Positions 1-14,332 of a stretch of 64,000 nucleotides of DNA are shown one piece after another. The translations under genes and the position numbers were made by a program. Position 1 is the stretch's first letter, and each line of letters begins with the position of its first letter. The stretch is from Botryosphaeria dothidea. Taxonomy: Eukaryota; Ascomycota; Dothideomycetes; Botryosphaeriales; Botryosphaeriaceae. The notes under the pieces are model-generated. The model searched no databases. It was not told the origin of the DNA and saw nothing but the letters and a program-made list of their open reading frames with translations. The DNA lies in the NCBI GenBank assembly GCA_011503125.2, contig WWBZ02000062.1, positions 3,749,357 to 3,813,356 of the forward strand. The letters are read 5' to 3'.

Positions 1-244
1 ACGAGGATAAGAACTAAAGAGATAGGTCTAGTAGGTAAATATAGGGCTACTATAGTAGCCGCTACTAGTAAGAAGGAAAAATAAGAACTAGTATAGGATA
101 GCATGCCTAGAGAGAGAGAAGGGGTTTTTACTAGGCGAAAAGGTTTTCCCCCTCGTATAAAATAACTATAGATAGCTAGCCCCGTATAGACCCGTAAGGG
201 AGCTATATCGGGAAGAAATAAATTTATCTATCTATCTATCTATA
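1..244 (+). mobile_element. LINE-D: 3' end of a RIPed Tad1-like LINE
   Basis: This is the 3' terminal part of the same non-LTR retrotransposon family as LINE-E, whose last 240 bases (about 12,085-12,325) match it almost base for base. It ends in an (ATCT)n tail at about 225-244. A small CCC-GTAA-GGG stem-loop lies about 30 bases before the tail. Gypsy-A reverse transcriptase sequence on the minus strand begins directly after the tail, so this LINE inserted into Gypsy-A. The rest of the element lies left of the window. CpA and TpG are almost absent, as expected after RIP. Confidence 0.8.
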
Positions 245-3200
245 TTATAGAGCCTAAAGGATATAACTAGGTATTTATACTAACTAAAGCGAGTATTAAA
301 AGCGGTAAGATACTTATAGTCTTTCTTAATTCGAATCCGGTTAAAGATATAGATAACGTCGAGTTTTATAAAGATCTTAGTCTTACTAAGCTAGGTAAGG
401 ATTTTATTAATATATAGAATTAGATATCGGTTCTTTTTAGTAATAGCGTTTAGGGCTCTATAGTTAATATAGACTCTAAGTTCTTCTTCTAGCTTTCTAA
501 TAATAAGTAGAGATACGATATAGTCTAAAGAGCTAGAGCGAATAAACTCTTTTTTAAGATATTCGTTAATATATTTCTTAACCGCTTCGTTTTCTTATTA
601 AGATATTAGACGGTAGCTTTTTATATAAGAAGGTTTATAGTTAGATTTAAGCTTAATTTTATAGTCTTCTTTCTAGTAAGAAGGGAGTATATCCGCTTCT
701 ATCTTATTCTAGAGTTCTTTAATCTAGTAGTATTTCTTCGGTAGCCGGGTAAGACGTTCTTCTCGTCTATATATTTTCTTTCTATTTATAAACTTCTAAA
801 AGTCGTCTTCTTTAGTTATAGCTACGCTAGTATTTATAGTAGGTTCCGTAGGCGTATAGTAGTATTTTTTATATCTAGGAAGTAATATTAAGTAGAAGAG
901 TATAGATATAAAATATAGTTAAATATCTAGTTAGAATTTCTCTATCTTCTATTTAGATCGGTATCTAATAGTATATTTAGTATAAGATTTTATAGTAAGA
1001 TAGCTAGCTTTAAAGTACTAAGGCTTATAAAACTTAACTAATCGCTTATTCTAGTTAATATATAGATTATAAGTACGTAACTATTCGTCTTTAAGAATTA
1101 GTAGATAGTCTTCTAAATTAGTAATATAGTAGAGAAGTTATTCTTTATAAGAACTAATATTAATATCGACTAGAGAGACGTAGGTAATATATTAAAAGAA
1201 TATTCTATCTTCTAAAGTTATAGTAATCCGTTTAATAAGAGAAATCTTTATTATCTTATATACGCGAATAAAGAAGATATTAATAAGCTTAGCTTAGCTT
1301 CTATTATCGATAAAAGAACGTATATTACTACTAGCTACTATAGTATATATAATAAGATAGATTCTCTTAATTTTATACGCGCGATTATCTACTACGAAGT
1401 TTAATATCTTTATTTTTTTCTAACTACGACTAGCTAGCTACTCGTCTAGCTTCTTCTACTTATATAGTTCTAGAAGACGACTTATTCTTAGAACTAGAAG
1501 TTTTCCGACTCGCTATTAGAGTCGAGTTCCTTAATACTCTAAATATATATAAATCTAGCGCGGTTATTATTAGAATAGTAGATATTAGATATAAAGTAGT
1601 CTAAGCCTCTATAGCTACGATAGCGTTTCTATCTCGTTATTATAAGACGTTTCTCGTCTAATAGCTTTAAAAGTTTTAGCTTAGACTTATACTATAGTCC
1701 GACCTAGTCTCTTAGTTTAGTAGTAGTAGATATATAGCTCTATTAGCTATCTTAGTTTATATTACCGCTTTTAGTTCTACTCTAGCGGCTAAGATTATTT
1801 TAAGTAGATTTCTAGTTATAGATAGGCTTAGTACGATCTCTTTTAGAATTATTACTATTATTTATTCTTTTATTAGAACGGATATTTATAGACTTAATCT
1901 CTTAATAATAATATTCGGCCTTATAAAGAGTTTTAAGTAGCTATTCGAGAGAGATAAAAATAAGAATAGCTACTAAGAGAGCTAAGCTAATAGAAATACT
2001 ATTCTATATCTTATCGATCTTCTCTTCTTTAGTAAAATTAATAAGAGACTAAAGTATATATAGACGGGCGTAGTAGAAGTCTACTATCTCTTTCTTACTT
2101 TATCTAGTAAGAATAAGATTATTAGTAGCTTTTTTCTTTACGATATCTATTCTATATATCTTTTCTAGCTTTTCTAAGAAATCTAGGGCTATCTAGTAGC
2201 TACTAATATATAGGCGTATTATAGTAGTAATTAAATTAGTAAGGCGAGAGTAGATATAGCGAATTATTAGCTTCTAATTTTCTTTAAAGAAGTTCTCTTC
2301 GACTTTAAGCTTAAAGACTATATTATTTTTAAAGTTAATAAAAGTATAGATATTAGTAGAGATAAGCTTATTAATATCTTCTATAAGTATCTTACGTAAG
2401 CTCTAATAAAAAAGAGTTCGCTATAAGATAATAGTTTTTTTTCTTAGTTAACGTTTTTAGTTAAGACTACGAATATTAGTACTAGAGAGAGTATCTTCGT
2501 AATAGTTAGCGATATTTTTAGTTAAAAGATTATTTTCTTAGATAAGCCGGCTAATCTTATCGTTACTTTCCTTAATAACTCTATTAGATCTAGTAATTAT
2601 CTTCTTATAGATCTATTTAAGTTTTTTATACTTATTCTAAAGAGAGACGTAGGCTATATATTTTTTACTAGTAGCTATTTAAGTAACTTAAAGAATATAG
2701 TAGAACTTAGTATACTAGTTTATTATTACTATAATATACTAGTTATAGAAGATATATTCGTTAGGCTAACGAATAGAGTCGAGTCTATAGTTACTTAGTA
2801 TTCCGGGGTTAATAGTAAGATTAAGATTCGTAGCTAATAAATATATAAGTTCTTTAGGTTCTAGATTTCTACGTAAAATAGTACGACGTAAGATAGAATT
2901 AGTAGCTTAACTTTATTAGTCTAAGATATTAGAAAAGCCCTAAAATAAAATAGTACTACTTATAAACTCGTTAAGATTCTAGCTAGGTTTTCTAACTATA
3001 TTACTAAATAATTCTTTTTTATTATTACTTAAATAAATAGAGGTAGTACTAGCGATACTACTAGTACGGCTACGACTATAGCTTACGAAGAATAGACTTT
3101 ATTACGCTATAATCTTCGCTAATTATTCTAGTTTTTTAGAGTAGTTTAACTCGTATTACGGGTAAAAACTCTAAAGAGATTAGTATAGAGTTAACGAGAA

Positions 3201-3438
3201 TCTTTATATCTTATTTAAGAAGATAGATTTTCTATAATTATACTATTATTTCTCTAATAGTATAGATTTCTTTAATATTTTTAGGTTACTTATCGTAGAG
3301 TATCGATATTATTAAGTTCTAGTTATAGGTTATTAGTATTATCGGGTTTTAGTTATAGATTATTAAGTTTAGATTCTAGTTAATAGTACGGGTATCGGAT
3401 TATCGAGTTTAGGTTTCTTATTAGTAGTATATAGATTA
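245..3438 (-). pseudogene. Gypsy-A internal region (gag and start of RT), RIP-destroyed
   Basis: Read on the minus strand from its LTR at 3,439-3,670, this stretch is an inverted copy of the Gypsy-B interior (4,235 onward). It holds a gag-like region and, at about 245-560, the first third of a gypsy reverse transcriptase, recognisable by a block resembling LRVYINYRALNAITKKNR. Every frame is full of TAG and TAA stops that fit CpA-to-TpA change on either strand. The RT is cut at 244 by the tail of LINE-D, so the rest of pol lies outside the window. No protein can be made from it. Confidence 0.75.
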
Positions 3439-3670
3439 TATAAGATAGTAAAGCCGAAATAATAGTATTATTTTTAACTAAAAATCTATATATAAGAAGA
3501 AAAAAAAGAGAGTCTAGAAAGAGAGGGCGAAGAGTAAATATACTTAGTCGCTTAGCGCTAGGCCTATACTTTAGTATCTAACTAAGTTATTCTTAGTAAA
3601 GTTAGAGCCTCTAGTTACTATTAAGTATTTATCTAGTTATCTAAGATAGTAGCGCTTAAGAGGCCTAATA
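3439..3670 (-). repeat. 5' LTR of Gypsy-A (232 bp)
   Basis: This is the inverted counterpart of the Gypsy-B LTRs at 4,003-4,234 and 17,816-18,047, and all three are 232 bp long. In element orientation it starts TATTAGGC, probably TGTTAGGC before RIP, and ends CTTATA, probably CTTACA. It abuts LINE-C sequence at 3,671. Confidence 0.75.
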
Positions 3671-3997
3671 TTTATAAAGAAGTAGATTCTTACTACTCTT
3701 TTTTAAGAAAAAACTATATAGTAGATAAAATATCTTACTATTATCTTAACTCTTAGATTTCTCTAAGATTTCTAAATAGCTAAGATATAGTAGATTTTTA
3801 GATTAATCTTCTTAAAGAACGGAAGTATTACTCTATTTCTACTCTTATAGACGTTATACTATATAATAAAGAGAGAGTCTATATCTAATATTAACTTTCT
3901 TCTATTTTTAAGTTAGACTATAAGAAGATTATTAGTATAAGCTATAAGAAGACGGAAGTTTTCGTAGATTCTTCTTTTAAGATATACTAAAAGCTAT
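3671..3997 (-). mobile_element. LINE-C, middle fragment between two gypsy insertions
   Basis: The reverse complement aligns with LINE-E positions of about 8,636-8,955, the start of the second ORF and endonuclease region. The LINE sequence picks up again at 18,053 after the Gypsy-B insertion, so this is one minus-strand LINE split by Gypsy-B on its right and by Gypsy-A on its left. No open frame survives. Confidence 0.75.
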
Positions 3998-4002
3998 TAA
4001 GT

Positions 4003-4234
4003 TATTAGGCTTCTTAAGCGCTACTATTTTAGATAACTAGATAGATACTTAATAGTAACTAGAGGCTTTAACTTTATTAAGAATAACTTAGTTAGATACT
4101 AAAGTATAGGCCTAGCGCTAAGCGACTAGGTATATTTACTCTTCGCCCTCTCTTTCTAGACTCTCTTTTTTTTCTTCTTATATATAGATTTTTAGTTAAA
4201 AGTAATACTATTATTTCGGCTTTACTACCTTATA
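4003..4234 (+). repeat. 5' LTR of Gypsy-B (232 bp)
   Basis: The boundaries come from comparison with the 3' LTR and from the taagt TSD. TG and CA termini are degraded to TA, as RIP would do. It contains the internal palindrome-like segment cctagcgctaagcg that the other copies share. Confidence 0.8.
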
Positions 4235-7169
4235 TAATCTATATACTACTAATAAAAAATCTAAACTCGATAATCTAATATCCGTACTATTAACTAGAAT
4301 CTAAACTCGATAATCTATAACTAGAACTCGATAATACTAATAATCTATAACTAGAACTTAATAATATCGATACTCTACGATAAGTAACCTAAAAATATTA
4401 AAGAAATCTATACTATTAAAGAAATAATAGTATAATTATAGAAAATCTATCTTCTTAAATAAAATATAAAGATTCTCGTTAACCCCGTACTAATCTCTTT
4501 AAAGTTTTTACCCGTAATACGAGTTAAACTACTCTAAAAAACTAGAATAATTAGCGAAGATTATAGCGTAATAAAGCCTATTTCCCGTAAGCTATAGTTA
4601 TAGCCGTATTAGTAATATCGCTAGTACTACCTCTATTTATCTAAGCGATAATAAAGAAGAATTATTTAATAATATAGTTAGAGAACCTAGCTAGAACCTT
4701 AACGAGTTTATAAGTAGTACTATTCTATTTTAGAGCTTTTCTAATACCTTAGACTAGTAAAGTTAAGCTACTAGTTCTATTTTACGTTATACTATCTTAC
4801 GTAGAAATCTAGAACCTAAAGAACTTATATATTTATTAGCTACGGATCTTAATCTTATTATTAACCCTAAAATACTAAGTAACTACGAACTCGACTCTAT
4901 TCGCTAGTCTAACGAATATATTTTCTATAACTAGTATACTATAGTAATAGTAAACTAGCGTACTAAGTTCTACTACGTTCTCTAAGTTACTTAAATAGCT
5001 ATTAGTAAAAAGTATATAGCCTACGTCTCTCTTTAGAATAAGTATAAAAAACTTAAATAGATCTATAAGAAGATAATCGCTAGATCTAATAGAGTTATTA
5101 AGGAAAGTAACGATAAGATTAGCCGGCTTATTTAAGAAAATAATCTTTTAACTAAGAATATCGCTAACTATTATAAAGATATTCTTTCTAATACTAATAT
5201 TCGTAGCCTTAACTAGAAACGTTAACTAAGAAAGAAAACTATTATCTTATAGCGAATTCTTTCTTATTAGGGCTTACGTAAAATACTTATAGAAGATATT
5301 AATAAGCTTATCTCTACTAATATCTATACTTTTATTAACTTTAAAGATAATATAGTCTTTAAGCTTAAAGTCGAAGAGAACTTTTTTAAAGAAAATTAGA
5401 AGCTAATAATTTACTATATCTATTCTCGCCTTACTAATTTAATTACTACTATAATACGCCTATATATTAGTAGCTACTAGATAGCCCTAGATTTCTTAGA
5501 AAAGCTAGAAAAGATATATAGAATAGATATCGTAAAGAAAAAAGCTACTAATAATCTTATTCTTACTAGATAAAGCGAGAAAGAGATAGTAGACTTCTAC
5601 TACGCCCGCCTATATATACTTTAGTCTCTTATTAATTTTACTAAAGAAGAGAAGATCGATAAGATATAGAATAGTATTTCTATTAGCTTAGCTCTCTTAG
5701 TAGCTATTCTTATTTTTATCTCTCTCGAATAGCTACTTAAAACTTTTTATAAGGCCGAATATTATTATTAAGAGATTAAGTCTATAAATATCCGTTCTAA
5801 TAAAAGAATAAATAATAGTAATAATTCTAAAAGGAATCGTACTAAGCCTATCTATAACTAGAAATCTATTTAAGATAATTTTAGCCGCTAGAGTAGAACT
5901 AAAAGCGGTAATATAAACTAAAATAGCTAATAGAGCCGTATATCTACTACTACTAAACTAAGAGACTAGATCGGACTATAGTATAAGTCTAAGCTAAAAC
6001 TCTTAAAGCTATTAGACGAGAAACGTCTCGTAATAATAAGGTAGAAACGCTATCGTAGCTATAGAGGCTTAGACTACTTTATATCTAATATCTACTATTC
6101 TAATAATAACCGCGCTAGATTTATATATATTTAGAGTATTAAGAAACTTAACTCTAATAGCGAGTTAGAAAACTTTTAGTTCTAAGAGTAAGTCGTTTTC
6201 TAGAACTATATAAGTAGAAGAAGCTAGGCGAGTAGCTAGCTAGTCGTAGTTAGAAAAAGATAAAGATATTAAACTTCGTAGTAGATAATCGCGCGTATAA
6301 AATTAAGAGAATTTATTTTATTATATATACTATAGTAGCTAGTAGTAATATACGTTCTCTTATCGATAATAGAAGCTAAGCTAAGCTTATTAATACCTTC
6401 TTTATTCGTATATATAAAATAATAAAGATTTCTCTTATTAAACGGATTACTATAACTTTAGAAGATAGAATATTCTTTTAATATATTATCTACGCCTCTC
6501 TAGTCGATATTAATATTAGTTCTTATAAAGAATAACTTCTCTATTATATTACTAATCTAAGAGACTATCTACTAATTCTTAGAGATAGATAGTTACGTAC
6601 TTATAACCCGTATATTAACTAGAATAAGCGGTTAGTTAAGTTTTATAAGCCTTAGTACTTTAAAGCTAACTACCTTACTATAAAACCTTATACTAAATAT
6701 ACTATTAGATATTAATCTAAATAGAAGATAGAGAAATTCTAACTAGATATTTAACTATATTTTATATCTATACTCTTCTATTTAGTATTACTTTCTAGAT
6801 ATAAAGAATACTACTATACGCCTACGGAACCTACTATAAATACTAGCGTAGCTATAACTAGAGAAGACGACTTTTAGAAGTTTATAAATAGAAAGAAAAT
6901 ATATAGACGAGAAGAATATCTTACCTAGCTACTAAAGAAATACTACTAAATTAAAGAACTCTAGAATAAAATAGAAGCGGATATACTCTCTTTTTACTAA
7001 AAAGAAGACTATAAAATTAAGCTTAAATCTAACTATAAACCTCCTTATATAAAAAGCTACCGTCTAATATTTTAATAAGAAAACGAAGCGGTTAAGAAAT
7101 ATATTAACGAATATCTTAGAAAAGGGTTTATTCGCCCTAGCTCTTTAGACTATACTATATCTCTACTTA
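4235..7169 (+). pseudogene. Gypsy-B gag and N-terminal RT, RIP-destroyed
   Basis: The upstream 1.8 kb is gag-like. A zinc-knuckle-like tract near 6,045-6,090 has tyrosine codons where cysteines are expected, the usual TGC/TGT to TAC/TAT RIP outcome. At about 7,020-7,150 the start of a gypsy RT is readable, including VKKYINEYLRKGFIRPSS. The RT then breaks off at 7,169 and continues at 12,326 after LINE-E. The break is flanked by the duplicated target ctatatctctactta. The region is inactive because of many RIP-type stops. Confidence 0.75.
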
Positions 7170-10100
7170 AGCCTCTAAAAAAATATAACTATACTAAAAA
7201 ATCGACTCTAAGCTACGGCGCCGGGAGAGAGTCCTAAAAACTCTTCTAGGCTTCGCGAGTTTTAAAATAGTACTTAAGATAACTATAGCCGCGAAGTAGT
7301 TAATATAGAGAATATAAAAAGAGGCGAATAGCCTTCTCTAGTAACTATCTCTATCTAGCTCTAATATACTCCTAAGAAACCGTAGAGTATCTAATATAGC
7401 GTAGAATACGTTAAAAGAGTCTTAAAAATAGTAGATACCCTCCTCTAAGCCCTATAAATATCCGCTAGTCTCTCTTTAGTCCTCTCTAGCTAGATAAAAA
7501 ATTTTCTCGATATTACTAAGATAATCTTCTAGAATTATATTACTATCTACTAAAAGATAGCTACTAAGAAGCTAAGCCTTAAGAATATTCTTAAAGAGAT
7601 CTAATAGGTCTAAAAGATAGTTAACTATATTTAAGCTATCTCTATATCTATACCTAATACTCGTAACTAGATATAAATTATAGCCTAAGTAGCTCCGAAG
7701 CCCTCTACCCCCCTAGCTACTACTAAATTTACTCTCTACTTTTTAGAGATAGTAAATAAATAAAAAATAGCTAAGCTCTTAAATAAGATAATTATTAGAA
7801 AGATTTAAATAGAAAAAAACTAGGCGTATAAGAAAGTACTTACTACTAAGAAGCTCCCTAGTAGAGACGTTAGAATCTTTATATTAGATAAAGTAACTAG
7901 AATAGCTCTTCTCTAGAACTAGAAATAGACTATAGAACTAGAAAAAGAAGTTAGGCCTAACTAGTAGCTATACTTAGTACTAGTATATAACGTTTCTCGA
8001 GAAGAAATCGATACTATAGACCCTTAAGCTATCTAAACTATCTAGAAGTAGAACCTATCTTTATATCTAGAACTACGTATTAATAAGCTAGTCTAGCTAA
8101 AGAGAAAGCTCCTAGAGGAGAAAACTTACTCGGCTATTATTCTTAGTACTATAAACTTTAAAACCGCTAACTAGATTATTAATAAGAGGCTTATTATTAA
8201 CTTTACTATCTATATAGCGTAGTACTATAACGTAGCCTTTATAGTAATCTAGTATTTTAAGTACTAGGCCTACGGATATATTACTAACTATTATAAAAAG
8301 AAGAAAAAATACGAATAGTATAGTAAAATATATAATACTAGGGACTATCCTAAGAAAAGTATATAATATATAAACTACTCTTAAAGGTATATAGCCTAGA
8401 GTAACTTTTATCTAGTACGTAGAGCCTACTATACTAAGGCCGTCTAAACCCGCTTAATAGTACTAGAAAGATACCGGGAAGAACCTCTAATAACTAAAAT
8501 ATAGTCTTAAACTAACTAGTTAATCGTTAGATTAAGAAAGAGGATTAGAGAGAAGAAGCCGGTTAAAAAGAGACTAGGTAGGCTAAGAGACTTAAGCCGT
8601 CTTCCGCCTTCTAACTAAATAAGATTTACCGGACTTAATAGCTTATAACACGCCTTAGAGAAGCTCGCGGGAACTCCCTCCTTATAGCCTATACTACTAG
8701 CCCCTTCGTAGCCGGATCTAAAGATAGAAGGAAGTTAATATTAGATATAGGCTCTCTCTCTATTATATAGTATAACGTCTATAAAAGTAAGAATAGAATA
8801 ATACTCCCGCTCTTTAAGAAAGTAAACCTAAAGATCTACTATATTCTAGCTATCTAGGAACCTTAGAGAAACCCGAGGGTTAAGATAATAGTAAGATACT
8901 CTATCTACTATATAGTTTTTTCCTAGAAGAGAGTAGTAAGAATCTACTTCTTTATAAGTAAGGCTATTAGCCCCGACTTCTAGTAAGTAATAGTCTATTT
9001 ACTAGATTTTATTATACTATCTTTTATTACTAGAATATATATAATCTATATCTATAACTACTATAATTCTTCGCTAGCCTCTTATACTAGTATAGCGCTA
9101 GAAACTCTATCTCTTCTACTAAAAGTTCTTAGAAAACTAGAAGAGTATATTCTTCTAGAAGACTTTAATCTCTACTACCCTATCTAGAGAGGTATAACCT
9201 CTTTAATATACTATATCCTAGCGGATAATCTAATTAAGATAGCTATTATAGCTAATCTTAATCTAGCCCTTCTAAGAGGTACTATTACTAGACGAGATAG
9301 TAGTAGCGAGAGTACTCTAGATCTTATCTTTATATTACGGTAGCTAGAGAAGAGAATCTTTAGCTATAGAGTTAGCTAGAAGCTCGAATTATTCTCTAAC
9401 TACCTATCTATTCTTACTATATTTAATTTTTCTTCTATCTTCGTAGAACTACGCTCTCTAAGACTTTAGTAGAAGAAAATAAACTAGAAGAGAACTAATA
9501 ATATACTCTAATTAAAGCTCGAATACCTTAAAGTAGCCCCTCTTAATACTAAAGTAGATCTAGATTATTTTACTATACTACTCTAAGAGGCTATCTAAAG
9601 AATAATTTAGAAGACTATTTTAGTAGCGAGACCTTCGTCCTAGGCCTCTATATAATAGATAAAGAAGTATTCGGATCTAGTATACTAGGCTAGAGTAGCT
9701 AGAAGAAAGTAAACGGTTATAGGGAGAGAGGAGGACTAGATAGTATACTAAACTATTACTAATAGTAAGAAGAGATAGATTAGAAGAAATAGAATAAAAG
9801 TATAGCGTAGAATAGTAGCTAAGATTACTTCGGATCTATTTATACTTTAGAAGCTCTTAAAGTAGATAAGAATAAGGGTACTAGAACCTCTAGCTCTATC
9901 TTAGTTTCTACCCCTCTAGAGAGTAGATAAATAACTATATTACGATAACTAGTCTAAGGTAGAAATTCTTACTAACTAGTTCTTTTTATCTTCTAGGGCT
10001 ACCGATCTCTTAGATTTAGATAGATATATATATCTAGTACTAGTAGAGATTTCCTAAGACCTTACTAAAGAGTAGATTCTTTATACTATTAAGAAGCTTT

Positions 10101-12325
10101 CTTTAGATAAGATACTAGGCCTAGATAAGATTACTAATAGATTTCTAAAGTAATACGCTAAGATACTAAGGGGACTTCTTACTAAGCTCTTTTAGAAATA
10201 CCTCGTACTTAAATACTACTTTAGATAGTTTAAAAGCTCTATTACCGTAGTTCTTAGAAAACTATAGAGGAACGATTATACTAAAGCTAAGTTATTTAGA
10301 CTAATTACTTTACTTAATACGCTAGAAAAGCTACTTAAGAGGATTATAGTAGATAGAATCTTCTAGACTACTAAAGTATACGGCCTACTTCCTAATATAT
10401 AGATAGAAGCTAAAAGAAATAGATCCGTAGTAGTAGCTCTTAATCTACTTATAGAATAGATCTATACTATCTAAGTATAAGACTTAGAGCTAGTAGCTTT
10501 AGTTCTTAGTTTAGATATCTTAAAAGTATATAACTACGTATTTTATAGAAGGCTTCTCTATAATATAAGGATAGTAAAACTTCTAGAATAGGTAGAAAGA
10601 TTTATCCGATTCTTTCTATAGAACTATACTACTTAGCTATTCTTTAGAGACTTTACTAGTCTACTAATCTAGATCTTAACCGGAATTTCTTAGAAATTCT
10701 TACTATCGCCGATACTCTACCTATTCTTTACTTCTAATCTACTTATATAGCTACGTAGAAGTAATATCTTCCCCCTTAGATTCGTTAATAATACTAATAT
10801 TCTAATCTTTAGTAGATCTATAGAATAGAACTATAGAATACTAGAGAGAGTATATTAAATTTACGAGCACTAGGTAGCTACCTACGGGTTAGCTTTCTCG
10901 CCTAATAAGTATTATCTTACTTATTTTATAAGAAAACTAAGGAGATTTAATATAGTAGTAGAGATCCGTATTCCTAGATTTACTAGATACCTAGAGCCGA
11001 TAATTAAGATTCTAGAAGTCTACGTAGATAATAAGCTTAGATAGAGACTCTATATTAGGGAAATAGAAGCTAAGATAATTAAATAGTATATATCTCTTTT
11101 TAGACTCGTAGCGTCTACTTAGAAAGCTTTATTTACTAAAGCCCGCTATATCTATACGGCCGTAGTAAGACTAGTTCTTACCTACGACTATAAAGTATAG
11201 TATATCTTAGAGAAAATCCTAGGGTAGAGGAAAATAGCTATCTAGCTACTAAAGAAGATCTAAAACTAGTACTTACGTACTATCTTAGGAGCGTATAAGT
11301 TAACTAATATATAAATCTTAGAGTATAAGATAGGAATTTCCCTACTCTTACTATATCTAGACGAACTAGTACTAGTTTAGGCTATTAGAGCTAGAGATAG
11401 CCTAGTCGCGATAGTAGTAGAGAAAACTTACTAGAGTATTAAATAGATAGCTCGGGCTACTCTAAGTACTAGAGGCGCCGCTAGCTCTACTAAAAGAACC
11501 CTACTTAGAAAAAAGATAAACTTACTACTTAACTACTATTTCTCTACCTACTAAAGTCTTTCGAAGTAAATAAAGCTACGTATAGTATATAGAAATAAGT
11601 AGAAGAAGAGATAGATAAAGTCTACTAGCTAGAAAAGATAAGATAAGCTAGTAGTCTAAAGTATATAGTAGAATCTAAAAATTAGATAAATCTATAGCGA
11701 ACTATCTAAGCTATAGAGTATACTTACTATCTTACTACGTATAGAGTATATTAGACTAAAGAACTTTCTCTTAAGACGTAAAATACTAGAATACTCTAGT
11801 TCTATCTATTTATACGGCTAGTATAGATAAACTCTAAAGTATATTCTTCTCTTCTATCTCTACTTCTAATAGAGTAGGGTATAGATACTCTAAAGAGTAG
11901 GAACTACGGACTACTACTTTCTTCTCTTAATAAAGAAGGGAATTAAAGTAGTAATAGACTAGTTCTTACGCCTAGGGCTACTTAAGTAATTTAACCTAGT
12001 AAGAGAACTAATATAGAAAGATAACTAAGAAGAGAAACTAGGAGGATAACTAAAACTACTAGAACTACTAGAACCTAAATAACTACGAGAATAAGAACTA
12101 AAGAGATAGGTCTAGTAGGTAAATATAGGGCTACTATAGTAGCCGCTACTAGTAAGAAGAAAAAATAAGAATTAGTATAGAATAGTATACCTAGAGAGAG
12201 AGAAGGGGTTTTTACTAGACGAAAAGATTTTCCTCCTCGTATAAAATAACTATAGATAGCTAGCCCCGTATAGATTCGTAAGGGAGCTATATCGGGAAGA
12301 AATAAATTTATCTATCTATCTATAT
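7170..12325 (+). mobile_element. LINE-E: full-length RIPed Tad1-like LINE inside the Gypsy-B RT
   Basis: This is a 5.15-kb non-LTR element ending in an (ATCT)n tail, with a target duplication of up to 15 bp (7,155-7,169 and 12,320-12,334; the first bases may belong to the tail). Two ORF areas can be recognised despite RIP. One is a gag-like part (7,200-8,640). The other is a second ORF with an APE-type endonuclease block (about 9,155-9,190, reading ILLEDFNLYYP) and a reverse transcriptase (LVLSLDISKVYNYV at about 10,500). The RT catalytic box at 10,781-10,801 reads FVNNTNI where the family has two aspartates; TGAT to TAAT by RIP explains both losses. There are stops in all frames. Confidence 0.85.
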
Positions 12326-14332
12326 CTCTACTTATTATTAGAAAGCTAGAAGAAGAACTTAGAGTCTATATTAACTATAGAGCTCTAAACGCTATTACTA
12401 AAAAGAACCGATATCTAATTCTATATATTAATAAAATTCTTATCTAGCTTAGTAAGGCTAAGATCTTTATAAAACTCGACGTTATCTATATCTTTAACCG
12501 GATCCGAATTAAGAAAGGCTATAAGTATCTTACCGCTTTTAATACTCGCTTTAGTTAGTATAAATACCTAGTTATACTCTTTAGGCTCTATAATATACTA
12601 GATATCTTTTAGAGCTATATTAATAATTCTATACTCGAATATTTAGATAAGTTTTATATAGCGTACCTAGATAATATTCTTATCTATAGTAAAAAGAAGA
12701 ATAAATACGCCTAAAATATTAATAAAGTTCTCTAACGGCTAAAGGACTATAGTCTCTAACTCGACCTTAATAAATACGAATTTAATATTAGATTAGTTAA
12801 GTACCTCGGCCTTATTATTAGTATAAACGGAATTAAAATAGATCTAGAAAAAATTTCTACTATTATTAACTAGGAGGTATCGACGTTAGTTAAGAATATA
12901 TAAGCCTTTCTTAGCTTTATAAACTTCTACCGCCGCTTTATTAAAAACTTCTTCTATATAGTACGCCTTCTTACTAAGATAATAAAAGAAGAATAATTTA
13001 CGACTAGAAATAGAAAATATAAGATAAGATACTAGAAGTTTATATAGGATAATAAGAAATAAGCCGTCTTTAACTAACTATAAGCTATATTTACCTTCGT
13101 ACCTATTCTTATATATTTTAACTCTAAAAAGAAAATATAGGTTAAAACGGATATCTTAGACTTTATTAGTATAGATATTCTATTATAGATATACGACGGA
13201 GTACTTAAACTAGTTACGTACTTTTCTAAGAAAATATTCTTAACTAAGTATAACTATATAATCTACGATAAAGAGCTACTTACTATTATTCGCTTCTTTA
13301 AAACTTAGAAACTAGAACTTATAAGTACTTTTATAGATAAGCCTATTAAGGTACTTATAGATTATAAGAACTTAGAGTATTTTATAATAACTAAGTAGCT
13401 AACTAGCCGCTAAGCCCGCTAGGCTAAATTTCTATCCGTCTTTAACTTTATTATCTTCTACCGGCTAGATAAATAAGAAGAAAAGCTAGACTCGCTTATA
13501 AGAAGAACGTAGGACTTATCGTAAGAAATTAACGACCTAAGAAAGTAATATCTGTTCTAATAACTACTTTAGGACTTAAATCTAGAACCTAATATAAAGA
13601 TCGCTATTAATTCTATTCTCTTTACTACTAATAATCTAGAGAAGAAGAAGTTAGACTCTTAAGAGCCGGAAGATAACTAGATCTAAGAAATCTAGAAAGC
13701 CTAGGAAATCTAGAAAGTCTAGAAAACCTAGAAAGCTAGATAAAAAGACCTCGATATACTTATTAGCGAAGTCTATAAGAAGAATAGAGTAATCTAGAAT
13801 TTTTATAAAAGTATTAATACTAGAGATAGACGTATACTAAGCTACTTAATTAGAAAGAGCTATAAGAAAAATATTTAGAACTTCTTAGTAAAAGATAGTT
13901 AGGTATAGCTAAAAGACGCGCTTATTATTCTAAACTACTAACTACTACGCCTACGCCTTCTATAGAATTACTACGAAAAACTACTTATAGAATATCTAAG
14001 ATCTAAAGCTATATATAGAAAGCTTATAGAAAACTATTAATAGGCTAGATAAAGAGAAGACGTTACTTATTTCTATAAGAACTATTACTACTACCGCCGC
14101 TATAAGCTATACTCGAAGTAAAAGTAAGAACTACTTAAACCGCTATCTATTTTCTAATAGAAGTAGCTCTACGTAATCTTAGACTTTATAGAAAAACTAC
14201 CGCTATATACTAGAAAGAATTAGAGATACTAATACTATCTAGTTATTATAGACCGTTTAACTAAAGAAAAGATCTACGAGCTAATAATAATACTAGATAC
14301 TAAAGAAACCGTAGAGGCTCTAAACCGCCGCC
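12326..14332 (+). pseudogene. Gypsy-B RT, RNase H and integrase N-part, RIP-destroyed
   Basis: The RT resumes in register after LINE-E. The block LRVYINYRALNAITKKNR is followed by the catalytic box at about 12,661-12,690, which reads AYLDNILIY (YLDD changed to YLDN). RNase H follows at about 13,140-13,400, and the start of the integrase, including DRLTKEK, at about 14,250. The sequence stops at 14,332, where LINE-F is inserted. Only RIP-type damage is apparent, and the order of domains is that of Ty3/gypsy. Confidence 0.75.
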
